Shown piece after piece: positions 21,695 to 33,197 of a stretch of DNA of 64,000 nt; the stretch's first letter is position 1, and every line of letters begins with the position of its first letter. A program made the translations under genes and the position numbers. The stretch is from Lucinisca nassula. Lineage: Eukaryota > Mollusca > Bivalvia > Lucinida > Lucinidae. The notes under the pieces were generated by a model, which saw only the letters and a program-made list of their open reading frames with translations, searched no databases and had not been told where the DNA came from. The DNA lies in NCBI GenBank assembly GCA_963580285.1, contig OY757014.1, forward strand, positions 12,290,725-12,354,724. The letters are read 5' to 3'.

Positions 21695-21929
21695 TTAACT
21701 CTTTAGATGCCAGGAAAGCCTCCATCTTACAAGATTGTCTGTTTTTGTAATCTGCTGCTATTTCTTGCAAACTTTTCAAACATATTTTTGCATACAGGCA
21801 AACCATGTGGACCCTGATCAGACTGCTCCTAGAGGAGCAGTCTGATCTGGATCCACATTGTTTGCAAAAAAATGACTTTCAAAGTTACCAGCAGATGACA
21901 ATTATTGTGATTGGCAACCTAAGGGTTAA
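21695..21929. mobile_element. M4 MITE, TTAA ends, hairpin cassette
   Basis: TTAA at 21695 and 21926. The TIR TTAACTCTTTAGATGCC pairs with GGCAACCTAAGGGTTAA. The cassette at 21798-21865 is a long hairpin: GCAAACCATGTGGACCCTGA, TCAGACTGCTCCT/AGGAGCAGTCTGA and GGATCCACATTGTTTGC. Confidence 0.75.
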
Positions 21930-22051
21930 ACCCCAAACAAACAAAGCCATCCCTTAAACACTAAGGAAAGTTGCAAAGCAGATGACTTTTTTCAATGAAA
22001 ATCAAGACTTGACATTTCACTTGAATAATATTTTACATAAAATGTCAAGGC

Positions 22052-22218
22052 CCCTGCTCATCGGGGCTTGAAGAAATATATGGGCTGCATGATGCTTCCA
22101 CGTAGAGCTGAATCCCACCGCACACGAGTACTGGTATACCGCTTAGAGGATCTAAGCCTGCCCAGGAAAAGCGGTGCGAGTCAGACTGTCCATGCTAATA
22201 AACCCTATTGGTTTCTCT
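22052..22218 (+). mobile_element. S3 SINE, 5' half
   Basis: CATCGGGGCTTGAAGAAATA through CCTATTGGTTTC. It lacks the 3' half and tail, so it is probably truncated by later rearrangement. Confidence 0.7.
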
Positions 22219-22322
22219 GAACAAAAAAAATAAGAAAGAATCATATATAAATAGCATCTGCAACAGTTGTTACTGGTGGTACTCTTCTGAAAACAGAAAA
22301 GAATCAAATTCTTGGAACAACT

Positions 22323-22535
22323 TTAACCCTTATCTTGCTGTTCACGACAACCCTTACCTTTGCAAACAGTGTAGATCCAGATCAGATGGCTTCTAAAGAA
22401 GCCATCTGATCAGGATCTACACTGTTTGTCATTCAGTTTGTGAATTTGAGCGAAAATATTTTTTCCTGTAATCTGATTGACTTATAGTCAGAAATGGGTG
22501 TGGCTAATTTAAATATTCAGCACGAAAAGGGTTAA
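22323..22535. mobile_element. M2 MITE, complete
   Basis: TTAA at 22323 and 22532. Starts TTAACCCTTATCTTGCTGTT and ends AAATATTCAGCACGAAAAGG. The hairpin arms are AGATCCAGATCAGATGGCTT / AAGCCATCTGATCAGGATCT. This is the clearest M2 copy. Confidence 0.85.
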
Positions 22536-22544
22536 AAGGACGGT

Positions 22545-22920
22545 GACTGATCACAATAGCTGCCCTGGAACCTTTGGCTCAGGTGAGATAATAAGTGAAA
22601 ATTTGAGCGCGGACATTCTTGGTGAAATCAGAGCTATAATTTGAACAATCCTAGTAGAAGTCCACCAAATGAAGCTATATACCAAATATCAAAGGCTACG
22701 GCCTTCTGGTTTAAGACGAGAAGATTTTTAAAAGTATTCCCTATCTAAGTATATGTAAAACAAAGGGACAGATGGTGCTGCTTTTGGCCCCAGGGCTGTA
22801 AGCTGAACAGGGGTCATAAACTGAACAATCTTTAAAGCACCCAACCAGAAATAAGGCAAATAATTAAAGACCCCGTAAACCACATTTTTCTCTGTGTACA
22901 TGGACTTGTTCACCTGATGT
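22545..22920 (+). repeat. R4 array fragment
   Basis: TATAATTTGAACAATCCTAG, ACCAAATATCAAAGGCTACG and GGCCCCAGGGCTGTAAG match R4 units. Head and tail are absent or decayed. Confidence 0.6.
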
Positions 22921-23057
22921 AAACCAACTTATCTTAGCAATCATGTAAAACTATGCAATAGGCAATAGTAGGATGTCTCTAGTGGTTGTATGGTAATCTC
23001 TAGCAGAGGTACACATTTTCACAATTGCAGCTTCATTGATAATATACCTATAATTAT

Positions 23058-23263
23058 TTAACCCTTAACCTGCTGAATATATGCCACACCCACTATTGAT
23101 TATCAACCAATCAGATTACTTGATGCAAATTATTGCAACAAATTCATGAGCTGGAAGACAACAATGAAGATCCTGATCAGATGGCTTCTTCAGAAGCCAT
23201 CTGATCTGGATCTGCATTGGTTTAAAGAACAGACATATCTGGGCTCAGCAGAACAAGGGTTAA
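23058..23263. mobile_element. M2 MITE, opposite orientation
   Basis: TTAA at 23058 and 23260. It reads TTAACCTGCTGAATATATGC on the left and CTCAGCAGAACAAGGGTTAA on the right. The hairpin is AGATGGCTTCTTCAGAAGCC with GATCTGGATCTGCATTGG. Confidence 0.8.
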
Positions 23264-23785
23264 GACATAATACCCAACCCACAACTGTAATGGTGTTCTT
23301 GAGTATCCGTGAAGAACAAAAATGGACAACACTTATGTGAGTCTTCTAGGATGGAATTACGAATCTTTCCCTAACAGTTGCCATTATATAACACAGTCTC
23401 TTAAAGAATAATAAGTTTGTGATCCAGTTGACTTTGTGTTAACAATTTAAGTTAATTAGCTGGTATTCTACAAAGTCCCAAGTCTAGACCTAATGTCATT
23501 GTAAAGTAATGGCCACACCTAGCTAGGAGGAATCTCTCCTACATAGGTGGAAGACATGGACAGCCTTTACGAGAGCATATTTGCCATTCACTTATTATCA
23601 TACAACAACAAGACAGTCCTCAAACTACTACTAACAGTATTTGTTAAGAAATCAACACTGCAGCGAGCTGGATATTGTTGCTGTATCCACGCCTAGGTAA
23701 GCGAAATGCCCCTAGCTAGGCAAACTGTAACTTTGGATAAAATTTCAAACAAACAAGAAACTTTATATTTTAACACAGCCATTAT
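23264..23785. other. no gene; possible SINE-like segment
   Basis: 23500-23755 has CCTAGCTAGG motifs and ends AAAATTTCAAACAAACAAG, a tail like that of S2/S3. It may be a decayed SINE; nothing else was recognised. Confidence 0.35.
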
Positions 23786-24633
23786 CAAGGGGGGAAACCT
23801 ATGTCACGATGACGTCACACAAAAAAGACAATGGCAGCCGCCATCTTGAAAGTACCTCTCGCTTCGGTAGGTGTTTTTGTGTTAAACAGATGATTTAAGC
23901 ACAATCTTGACACAGCTTTTATCGCAGAGTACGGGCGAAATAACAATGTTTTGTCTGCAAAAAGAAATTTGTGCAGGCTTTCAGTAGTATGGATAAACAC
24001 GTTGGATTTAGTTCATTTCAGCGATCCATTCGTCAACACTCTGGATATGAAAATCATTCATATGAAGCAGCGCAGTGTTTTCATTAATCCACTCATAACG
24101 AGTACACGACTTTTTCAGAAGAAAATACCATAGAAGTGTTAATTAGTATTAAAATTAAAATTTTTGAACTTTATAAGACGTTTTCAGTAAATGGTATCGT
24201 TAACTAACACTCGATCAGAAATGAGATACGTACACACTCTGAAAACCAGCATATAGTTGTTTGTTTTGTTTTTTGTTTTTGTTTTGGTTTTACGGCCCAT
24301 TCCAGATTATTTCACTCATATCGAGCCGATCGCTAATCAGAAGTGGGCGAAAACCGGAGTACCCGGAGAAAAACCACATGACCTTCCTTCGCAGAACTTA
24401 GCGTCTCACATATGACCCGAGCGAGGCTCGAACCACAGCAGTGAGAGACCTAATGATCAAGAGTCAGCGCTCTTAACCACTAGGCCACATATAGTTGCTT
24501 CTCGTGACAACCTGAAAAGCAGGGTAACAAGTAACTTTGACAATAGAGGTGGCCAGATGAACAGCCGATCACAATTTCCGCGCTCTTGTCACTTAAGAAG
24601 ACATTGCCCAGTCTAGAACATTGTCGCACTTAA
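23786..24633 (+). repeat. P1 inverted-repeat pair, left arm
   Basis: This arm is inverted relative to 32569-33197. Shared text includes CAAGGGGGGAAACCTA, CGATGACGTCACA, GCCATCTTGAAAG, CTCTCGCTTCGGTA, GCAGCGCAGTGTTTTCATTA and CACTTAAGAAGA. The arms differ by many substitutions and by the S1 SINE at 24260-24487. Together they bound 9.4 kb. They may be long TIRs of a large DNA transposon or two inverted copies of one element; no transposase was seen. Confidence 0.7.
24260..24487 (-). mobile_element. S1 tRNA-derived SINE with empty-site support
   Basis: On the minus strand GTGGCCTAGTGGTTAAGAGC resembles an A box and GTGGTTCGAGCCTC a B box. The body has CATATCGAGCCGATCGCTAA when read on the plus strand; the 3' end is T/G-rich there. 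The duplication CATATAGTTG flanks it (24250-24259, 24488-24497). The P1 right arm carries the unoccupied site. Confidence 0.85.
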
Positions 24634-24710
24634 ACTATTTACAATGTTGCGCCGAGTTACGAAAAAAATGACGATAAAACAAATGGTTCAGATTTAAAAT
24701 ATCTGTAAAA

Positions 24711-24990
24711 ACAAGAGGCCCTTGGGCCACTATACTCACCATAGTTCAGTTGGGCTCTGCCCTATGGAAGACATGCGTTTCATTAAGCTATTAAGGCTAG
24801 AAAAATCTAAGTAGAGGCCCACCCAAGGACTATGCTGCGAAATTAGGTTTCTAGCTTTTCTTGTTCTTGTGAAAACATTGACAAAATATTAATATTGGCC
24901 TAATTTTTGGGAGAAGATTTAAAGAATACATGAACAAATAAGCTGAAGATGCTTATTGCCTTTTATACAATATAAGCCATCATTATTGTA
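24711..24990 (+). repeat. head of another array-type element
   Basis: ACAAGAGGCCCTTGGGCCAC and TATACTCACC resemble the R4 type of head (ACAAGAGGGCC...CTCACC). No tandem units follow before the Q repeat. Truncated. Confidence 0.4.
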
Positions 24991-25007
24991 TTGCATACAA
25001 ATGTTCT

Positions 25008-25360
25008 AGAAAAGGGTAATCCCTTTGAAGCAAGGACTACAAGACAGAACTGAAAACTGTGGAGTGTACACGATTTTTTTATGGACCAGACTAGCTAGTT
25101 TCGGCCAGTTAGGCCGCATCACTAACCCTCAAACATTTACGAAACCCTGCAGTGGCATCAATGATCCCAAATGACTGAAAAATAAATCCACACTTTGATG
25201 AAGAGCAGATAAACATTTTTAGGACGCCAAATATTCCCATAACACCAGCTACGGTGAAATATATTACTTTCTAGAAAACTGTAATCCTTTGGAAGCAAGG
25301 GCAACAAGAAAATAAAGATAAAGCCACACTCTGATAAAGATTGAAGTTTCAACATTTTAT
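25008..25360 (+). repeat. Q repeat, first copy, with direct terminal repeats
   Basis: TTCTAGAAAAGGGTAATCC at the start and TTCTAGAAAACTGTAATCC near 25270 are direct copies. Between them are GACTAGCTAGTTTCGGCCAG, TTAGGCCGCATCA and ATTCCCATAACACCAGCTAC. The same layout lies at 38385-38716 inside a LINE. Function unknown. Confidence 0.65.
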
Positions 25361-25498
25361 AGTTCCTAGGAAATTTTTGATGGAATTTAACTTAGACCTA
25401 TGATAGAGAGAAAGAATTAAAGTAAAGATGAAATGGGATGTCAAGAAAAACACTGCCTCTTACACTATGTAAGTTATCATCCCAACTGCATATGAAAA

Positions 25499-25680
25499 AT
25501 AGAAGTGAAGGCAATGATTAGGAATCGATACAATTAACCCACTCCTCCCATCAGAGACACCAAAGGGAAAGAAACACAAGCATGAAACTAGAAATGGTGT
25601 TTGTAAAACACAATGCCCCCAACCTTTGCTTGACCTTAGCTGGCAAAATATTCAACAAATATTGTTAAAGACTCAAAAAC
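25499..25680. repeat. L repeat fragment plus array-type head
   Basis: 25499-25587 matches L (GGAATCGATACAATTAACCC; AAAGGGAAAGAAACACAA). It is followed by ACTAGAAATGGTGTTTGTAA and ACACAATGCCCCC, a degenerate R2-like head. Confidence 0.5.
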
Positions 25681-25685
25681 ATACA

Positions 25686-26335
25686 ACAAGAATTCCCCCG
25701 AAGGCTATGTCGCGCCTGTGGGGGCGCAAAGTCACCAAACCATGAAATCTAGGTCAAGGTCAAACATGGATGCCTGCATAAAAATTTCACTCCTAGTTGC
25801 AAGCATGTACCAAGTAACTCTTAAAAACAGACTCTTACATCAGGGTCAAAGTTAGGGTTGTCACACTATTTTACAAAGTCAGTGAACCATAAAATGTAGG
25901 TCAAGGTCAGAAATGGATACTTGCATTGAAGTTTCAATTCCTAAATGCAAGCTTGTACCAAATACAATTAATGAAGCTCTAATAGATCTTGAGAAATGGA
26001 CTCTTACATTAGATAGAAAGTCAGGGTGGTCGCAATAATTCACAAAGTCAGTGAACCATGAAATATGGGTAAAAGTAAAATATGGATGCTTGCGTTGCAG
26101 TTGGAATTCCTAGATGCAAGTTTGTACCAATTATAATTTAAAAAGCTTTAATAGTTTTCGAGAAATGGTGAAAGTCAGGGTGGTCGCAATAATTCACGAA
26201 GTCAGTGAACCATGAAATATAGGTCAATGTCAGATATGGATGCTTGCGTTGAAGTTGCAATACCTGGATGCAAGTTTGTACCAAGAATGATTAATGAAGC
26301 TCTAATAGTTCTCAAGATATGGACTTGCTGACAAG
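25686..26335 (+). mobile_element. R7 tandem-array element, second copy
   Basis: Head ACAAGAATTCCCCCGAAGGC, TATGTCGCGCCTG. Units with AGTCAGTGAACCATGAAATA and AATGAAGCTCTAATAG. The tail is missing: sequence passes at 26323 into CTTGCTGACAAGATTTTATA, an R6 unit motif, and then the R5 head. Confidence 0.65.
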
Positions 26336-26345
26336 ATTTTATAAA

Positions 26346-28724
26346 AAAAAAACAAGGCATCGCATGCGATACAAATCCCCTCGCACAAGACAACTTTGTG
26401 TGTGGAAAACACTGAAATGGCAAAAGTCCAACTTGCTTGAGATATTATCATATGCAACATTTGTGCAAAGTTTGTTTAAAAATCCATCCATAAATGTAGG
26501 TTCTAGAGTGATGACAATATTTCTCTAAAAATAGTCATAGGGACCTTGACTTGAGGCCATGGCCGCGAAGTAGATCTTGCTCAAGATATTATCATAAGCA
26601 TCTTTTGTGTGAAGTTAGATTAAAATCATAAATGTAGGCGGTAGAGCAATGACAAAGTTTTTCTAAAAATAGCCATAGTGACCTTGACCTTGAGGTCATG
26701 ACCAAGCAACTTGAGATATTACCATAAGAAACATTTGTGTGAAGTTCTATTAACATCCATCAATAAATGTAGGCACTAGAGCGATGACAAAGATTTTCTA
26801 AAAATAGCCCCAGTGACCTTGACCTTGAAAGTCGAAATAGTTCGAGATATTGTCATAAGGAACATTTGTGTGAAGTTATACTGAAATCGGTGAAGAAATG
26901 TAAGCGCTAGAGCCATGTCAAAATTTTTCTAAAAATAGCCACAGTGACCTTGACCTTGAAAGTCAAACTCACTCGAGGTATTATCATAAGGAACATTTGT
27001 GTGAAGTTATATTGAAATCAGTGAAGAAATGTAGTCGCTAGGGCGATGACAGTTTTTTTCAAAAAATAGCCACAGTGACCTTGACCTTGAAAGTCGAAAT
27101 CGCTCGAGATATTGTCTTAAGGAACATTTGTGTGAAATTATATTGAAATTGGTGAAGAAATGTAAGCGCTAGAGTATTGACAAAGTTTTTCTAAAAATAG
27201 TCACAGTGACCTTGACCTTGAAAATGGAACTCGCTACAGATATTGTCATAAGGAACATTTGTGTGAATTGATTTTGAAATTGGTGAAAAAATGTAAGCGC
27301 TAGAGCAATGAAAAAGGTTTTCTAAAAATAGCCACAGTGACCTTGACCTTCAAAGTCGAACTCTTTTGAGGTATTGTCATCAAGATCATTTGTGTGAAGT
27401 TATATTAAAATCGGTGAAGAAATGTAGGCGCTGGAGCGATAGCAAAGTTTTTCTAAAAATAGCCATTGTGACCTTGACCTTGAAAGTTGAAATGGCTTGA
27501 GATATTGTCATAAGGAACATTTGTGTGAAGTTATATTGAAATCGGTGAAGAAATGTAAGCGCTAGAGCATTGACAAAGTTTTTCTAAAAATAGCCATAGT
27601 GACCTTGACCTTGAAAGTGGAACTCACTAGAGATATTGTCATAAGGAACATTTGTGTGAAGTTATATTGAAATCGGTGAAGAAATGTAGGCGCTAGAGCG
27701 ATGACAATTTTTTTCTAAAAATAGCTACAGTGACCTTGACCTTGAGGTCATGACCCTGAAAGTCGAACAAACTTGAGATATTGTCATAAGGAACATTTGT
27801 GTGAAGTTATATTGAAATCAGTGAAGAAATGTAGGCGCTAGAGCAATGACAAAGTTTTTCTAAAAATAGCCACAGTGACCTTGACCTTGAGGTCATGACC
27901 TTGAAAGTCGACCTCGCTCAAGATATTGTCATAAGGCACATTTGTTTGAAGTTATAATGAAATCAGTGAAGAAATGTAGGCGCTAGAGTGATGACAAAGT
28001 TTTTCTTAAAATAGCCACAGTGACCTTGACCTTGAGGTCATGACCTTGAAAGTCGAACTCGCTGAGATATTGTCATAAGAAACATTTGTGTGAAGTTATA
28101 TTGAAATTGGTGAAGAAATGTAGGCCCTAGAGCGATGACAAAGTTTTTCTAAAAATAGCCACAGTGACCTTGACCTTGAGGTCATGACTTTGAAGTCGAA
28201 CTCTCTCAAGATTTTTTATAAGGAACATTTGTGTGAAGTTATATTGAAATTGGTGAAGAAATGTAGGCACTAGAGCGATGACAAAGTTTTTCTAAAAATA
28301 GCCACAGTGACCTTGACCTTGAGGTCATGACCTTGAAAGTCGAACTCACGGAGATATTGTCATAAGAAACATTTGTGTGAAGTTACATTGAAATTGGTGA
28401 AGAAATGAAGGCGCTAGAGCGATGACAAAGTTTTTCTAAAAATAGCCACAGTGACCTTGACCTTGAGGTCATGACTTTGAAGTTGAACTCGCTCGAGATT
28501 TTTTTATAAGGAACATTTTTGTGAAGTTATATTGAAATTTGTGAAGAAATGTAGGCGGAAGAGCGATGACAAAGTTTTTCTAAAAATAGCCACATTGACC
28601 TTGACCTTGAGGTCATGACCTTGAAAGTCGAACTCCCTCGAGTTTTTTTTATAAGGAACATTTGTGTGAAGTTATATTGAAATTGGTGAATAAATGTAGG
28701 CGCTAGAACGATGACAAAGTTTTT
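26346..28724 (+). mobile_element. R5 tandem-array element, second copy, joined to R6
   Basis: Head ACAAGGCATCGCATGCGATA, ATCCCCTCGCACAAGAC, then about 16 units as in 14394-17003. It has no R5 tail: at 28721 a unit changes directly into the R6 array. It therefore forms a chimaera with 28725-30475. Confidence 0.75.
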
Positions 28725-30475
28725 CACAAATTACCAAAATGACAAAGGGCCATAACTCACAAAGTATTTTTCGGAATTTTGTCATAAGTTAATCAGTTCA
28801 TCTACTCATCACCACCAATCTATTCACCAACTTTCAAGGCTCTAGCTCCAATAATTTTTGAGAAATCTTGCTGACAAGATTTTATTAAAAAAATTTCAAA
28901 GGGCAATAACTCTTAAAAGGGGCATAATCCGGACGAGAAAAAAAATACGCGTCAGCTAATTTTCCATGAGGAATCCATATATGAAATTTCAAAACCCTAG
29001 CATACACGGTTCTAAAGATATGCTATGCATCACTTTTAGCATACATTACAATGGGCACAAATTACCAAAATGACAAAGGGCCATAACTCACAAAGTATTT
29101 TTCGGAATTTCGTCAAAAGTTAATCAGTTCATCTACTCATCACCACCAATATATTCACCAACTTTCAAGGCTCTAGCTCCAATAGTTTTTGAGAAATCTT
29201 GCTGACAAAATTTTATTAAAAAAATTTCAAAGGGCAATAACTCTTAAAAGGGGCATAATCCGGACAAGAAAAAAAATACGCATCCGCTAATTTTCCATGA
29301 GGAATCCATATATGAAATTTCAAAACCCTAGAATACACGGTTCTAAAGTTATGCTATGCATCACTTTTAGCATACATTACAATGGGCACAAATTACCAAA
29401 ATGACAAAGGGCCATAACTCACAAAGTATTTTTCAGAATTTTGTCAAAAGTTAATCAGTTCATCTACTCATCACCACCAATCTATTCACCAACTTTCAAG
29501 GCTCTAGCTCCAATAGTTTTTGAGATATCTTGCTGACAAGATTTTATTAAAAAAATTTCAAAGGGCAATAACTCTTAAAAGGGGCATAACCCGGACGAGA
29601 AAAAAAATACGCATCAGCTAATTTTCCATCAGGAATCCATATATGAAATTTCAAAACCCTAGCATACACGGTTCTAAAGATATGCTTTGCATCACTTTTA
29701 GCATACATTACAATGGGCACAAATTACCAAAATGACAAAGGGCCATAACTCACAAAGTATTTTTCGGAATTTCGTCAAAAGTTAATCAGTTCATCTACTC
29801 ATCACCACCAATATATTCACCAACTTTCAAGGCTCTAGCTCCAACAATTTTTGAGATATCTTGCTGACAAGATTTTATTAAAAAAATTTCAAAGGGCAAT
29901 AACTCTTAAAAGGGGCATAATCCGGACAAGAAAAAAAATACGCGTCAGCTAATTTTCCATGAGGAATCCATATATGAAATTTCAAAACCCCAGCATACAC
30001 GGTTCTAAAGTTATGCTATGCATCACTTTTAGCATACATTACAATGGGCACAAATTACCAAAATGACAAAGGGCCATAACTCACAAAGTATTTTTCAGAA
30101 TTTTGTCAAAAGTTAATCAGTTCATCTACTCATCACCACCAATATAATCACCAACTTTCAAGGCTCTAGCTCCAATAGTTTTTGAGATATCTTGCTGACA
30201 AGATTTTATTAAAAAAATTTCAAAGGGCAATAACTCTTGAAGGGGGCATAATCCGGACTAGAAAAAAAATACGCGTCAGCTAATTTTCCATGAGGAATCC
30301 ATATATGAAATTTCAAAACCCTAGCATACACGGTTCTTTAGTTATGCTATGCATCAAAAGCGTAACGGACGGACGAACGGACGAACGGACGAACGGACGA
30401 ACAGACGAACGGACGAACGGACGAACGAGGCAGAAGCAATATGCCCCTCCAACTTTTTCAAAGTTGGGGGCATAA
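28725..30475 (+). repeat. R6 array, five near-identical 331-bp units, with tail
   Basis: CACAAATTACCAAAATGACA recurs at 28725, 29056, 29387, 29718 and 30049, always 331 bp apart. Units differ at only a few bases, the most homogeneous array in the window. Each has CTCATCACCACCAAT, TTGCTGACAAGATTTTATTA and GGAATCCATATATGAAATTT. It ends with (ACGGACGA)n at 30363-30427 and a hairpin TATGCCCC-TCCAACTTT / AAAGTTGGGGGCATA. Confidence 0.9.
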
Positions 30476-30479
30476 TAAC

Positions 30480-31029
30480 TAGACTCTAAACATCACTAGC
30501 GGAAAGCCAAAAGGACAGTTTCTTTCCAACAAAATGGCCAGTTGGCTGTCCAAAACAAAAGGATATAAGCGAATACTGGTAATCACTTAGAGGGTCCAAA
30601 TTAGAAGTAGAGGCAATGATCAGGAATCGATACAATTAACCCACAGCTCCCATCAGAGACACCAAAAGGAAAGAAACACAAACATGAAACAACATACCCC
30701 AACGGAAACACCAACAGCGGAAAGCCAAAACGACCGTTACTTTCTCACAAAATGGCCAAAAGGCTATCCAAAATAAAATAATACAAGCGACACAAACACC
30801 CAAAGACCCCAAGCCTTCCCAGGAAAAGTGGTGCGAGTTGGACCGTACATGTGTATATATAGAAGTAAACGCGATGGTCAGGAATCCCTATTTGCTTCAC
30901 TGAAGGCATTGCTTGAGATGTCATTTCATCTTAATGTTGGATAGAAGTCCCGAAAAGATTGGAAGTAACGTCTCGAAAATGACCTAAGTGCTGTTGACGG
31001 GGCCGTCAACATCAATTTCAACCAAACAG
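30480..31029 (+). mobile_element. S3 SINE split by an L repeat
   Basis: 30480-30563 is an L fragment. S3 text ATACTGGTAATCACTTAGAG stops at 30600, L sequence runs to about 30805 (GGAATCGATACAATTAACCC ... AAAATAATACAAGCGACAC), and S3 resumes at CAAGCCTTCCCAGGAAAAG to GTTGACGGGGCCGTCAACAT. In intact S3 the two pieces are adjacent, so L inserted at GAGGATCT^AAGCC. Confidence 0.65.
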
Positions 31030-31151
31030 GCATCATCATTTCATATGTTTATGCCGTTCGTAGTTTTTTTGCGTATCGCGCAAAAATAGTAGACGTTTTT
31101 CTTTTATCTTTGTAGTTGAGACGTTATTTGTTTTGTTTTTGTCAATATATC

Positions 31152-31540
31152 AGCCGGTGCAAGACAAATGCTAAAATATGACATGTGCGACTAGTGAATA
31201 CCTAGACCAGTCCATGCATCTGATCGGTGTAATATTTCGCTTTTGAAACAATAGTGAGCTATTACACTACTCACACCTGCTCGTTGTACGGACGATTCTT
31301 AATCCTAACCAACCGCACAAGTCCAACAGCAGATCCTGAACAGCGTAACGAGAAAAAATGTCATTGGGGCCTCGATAAAGATCGGTTTATACAACAAGCA
31401 GGTGTGGGAAGTGTCAAATATTACCACTGTTTTTAAAACTCAAGAATACACCGATCAGACTGCCCGGGTATGCAAGCTGATCTGGGTAGTCTATCGTCGC
31501 ACATAAATTGCCTTATAGTAGCTTTTTTCTTGCACCGGCT
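31152..31540. mobile_element. MITE with TIR AGCCGGTGCAAGA
   Basis: The left end AGCCGGTGCAAGACAAATGC is inverted at the right (GCTTTTTTCTTGCACCGGCT). Subterminal CATGTGCGAC / GTCGCACATAA also pair. 389 bp with no clear ORF. Confidence 0.65.
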
Positions 31541-31878
31541 CATTAATTAAAATAAATAACGTTGAAACTACACAAAATGCCTACTTTTTGTGGGTGTTAT
31601 GCCAAATACTGCATCGAGTGAGGTAAATGTCAAATTAACGTTACATAAAGTGTTACACTTTTCATTAAAACTGTGCTACAGTGTACAATATTGTTTTTTG
31701 GTCGACAAAAGTTACTAAGCAATGGAGCTTTTTTCAAAGTAGTGTTTAAGTCCACCTGACCATAACTAAAGGTATCTGTTATTTATAGAAAATAGCCGCC
31801 TTATTCTTATAGCTGTGAGGACGGCGTATTCAATAATATGGTTATCAATAGAATCTGGACTAAAATCGTGTGTTGGGT
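31541..31878. other. no feature recognised
   Basis: Unique-looking AT-rich sequence without exon or repeat signals that I can support. Confidence 0.4.
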
Positions 31879-31955
31879 TTAGCAAACAGTGTAAGTCCTA
31901 ACAAGACGCGACAGAGTGCGGCATCTGATCAAGGTCTACACTGTTTGCTTTTTGT
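31879..31955. repeat. hairpin cassette copy
   Basis: GCAAACAGTGTAAGTCCTAA and GATCAAGGTCTACACTGTTT GC form imperfect inverted arms around GACGCGACAGAGTGCGGCATC. The parent MITE ends were not resolved. Confidence 0.6.
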
Positions 31956-32068
31956 ACACGGATGTAAGGAATAAACAAATGTTTACAGTCTAAGTCACCG
32001 TGTATTTTTCAAACCCTCCCAAGAGACAGCTGACCCACCGGTTCTATTACTACTTTGATTAAAGTAAG

Positions 32069-32369
32069 TTTGTTTGTTTGTTTGGAGTTTAAGGGCCCAG
32101 TCAACAATATTTAGGTCATTTTTATCCCGGTCAGTTTACCTATTCACACTTTTTCTGTGCAGGCTTATACGTTAACCAGTACAGCGCACATTCTATCGCC
32201 AGAAACCGACAACTGCCCTTCTTGAATCAGCGGAAGGGAGAGACTGACCATAGAAAAGATTCCATGATCAATCTCCACAAAAGAATGTTGCCGACCCTGG
32301 CAGGTAACGAAGCCGCGTCCTCCTGATCACCCGACAGGCATCCAACTGAGCAACCGAGGCCGGCTTAAA
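32069..32369 (-). mobile_element. S2 SINE, complete
   Basis: Flanked by TAAAGTAAG (32060-32068, 32370-32378). On the minus strand the 5' end CGGTTGCTCAGTTGGATGCC resembles a tRNA A box and a degenerate B box follows. The body carries CAGTTTCTGGCGATAGAATG-like sequence and the 3' end reads TGACTGGGCCCTTAAACTCC plus (AAAC)n. The tail resembles that of S3. Confidence 0.8.
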
Positions 32370-32568
32370 TAAAGTAAGATAATGCCTTTTTATAACGAGC
32401 AGATCATTACAAGAAGTTTAGTTCTCAGCCACGACAGTATTTTTCCGCTCATGTAAGAGACCATTGAGGACCTCAAGAGATGTCTGCCTATTCTTCGTTA
32501 GCCTGTATGACTCTTTTTATTTTCAGAGATAAATGTAAACCTAATTCTGTTGTTTTATACCTCAACGC

Positions 32569-33197
32569 AAGTACGACAATGCTCCAGAGTGGGCTATATC
32601 TTCTTAAGTGACAAGGGAGCGGACATTACAACTGCCTGTTCATCTGGCCACCATTATTGTCCAAGATACTTGTAACCTTTAGAGAATTTGGTGCCTTTTA
32701 CCCTGCTTTTCAGGTTGTCACGAGAAACAACTATATGCAGATTTTCAGAGTGTGTACGTATCTCTTTTCAGAACGAGTGTTCACGATACCATTTACTGAA
32801 AACGTCTTATAAAGTTAAAAAAATTTAGTTTTAATACAAATAAACACTTCTATTGTATTTTCGTCTGAAAAAGTCGAGTACTCGTTACTTGAGGATTAAT
32901 GAAAACACTGCGCTGCTTCATATGAATGATTTTCATATCCAGAGTGTTGACGAATGGATCGCTGAAATTAACTAAATCCGACGTGTTCATCAAAACTACT
33001 TAAAGCTTGCCTAAATTTCTTTTTGCTGACAAAACATTGTAATTTTGCCCGTACTCTGCGATAATAGCTATGTCAAGATTGTGCGTAAAATATATGTTTA
33101 ACACAGAAATACTTACCGAAGCGAGAGTTCCTTTCAAGATGGCTACCGCCTTGGTGTAAAATTGTGACGTCATCGTGACGTAGGTTTCCCCCCTTGC
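32569..33197 (-). repeat. P1 inverted-repeat pair, right arm
   Basis: Reverse-complement partner of 23786-24633, without the S1 insertion. On the minus strand it starts CAAGGGGGGAAACCTACGTC and includes a consensus donor CTTCG|GTAAGT. Divergence between the arms indicates age or independent insertion. Confidence 0.7.
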
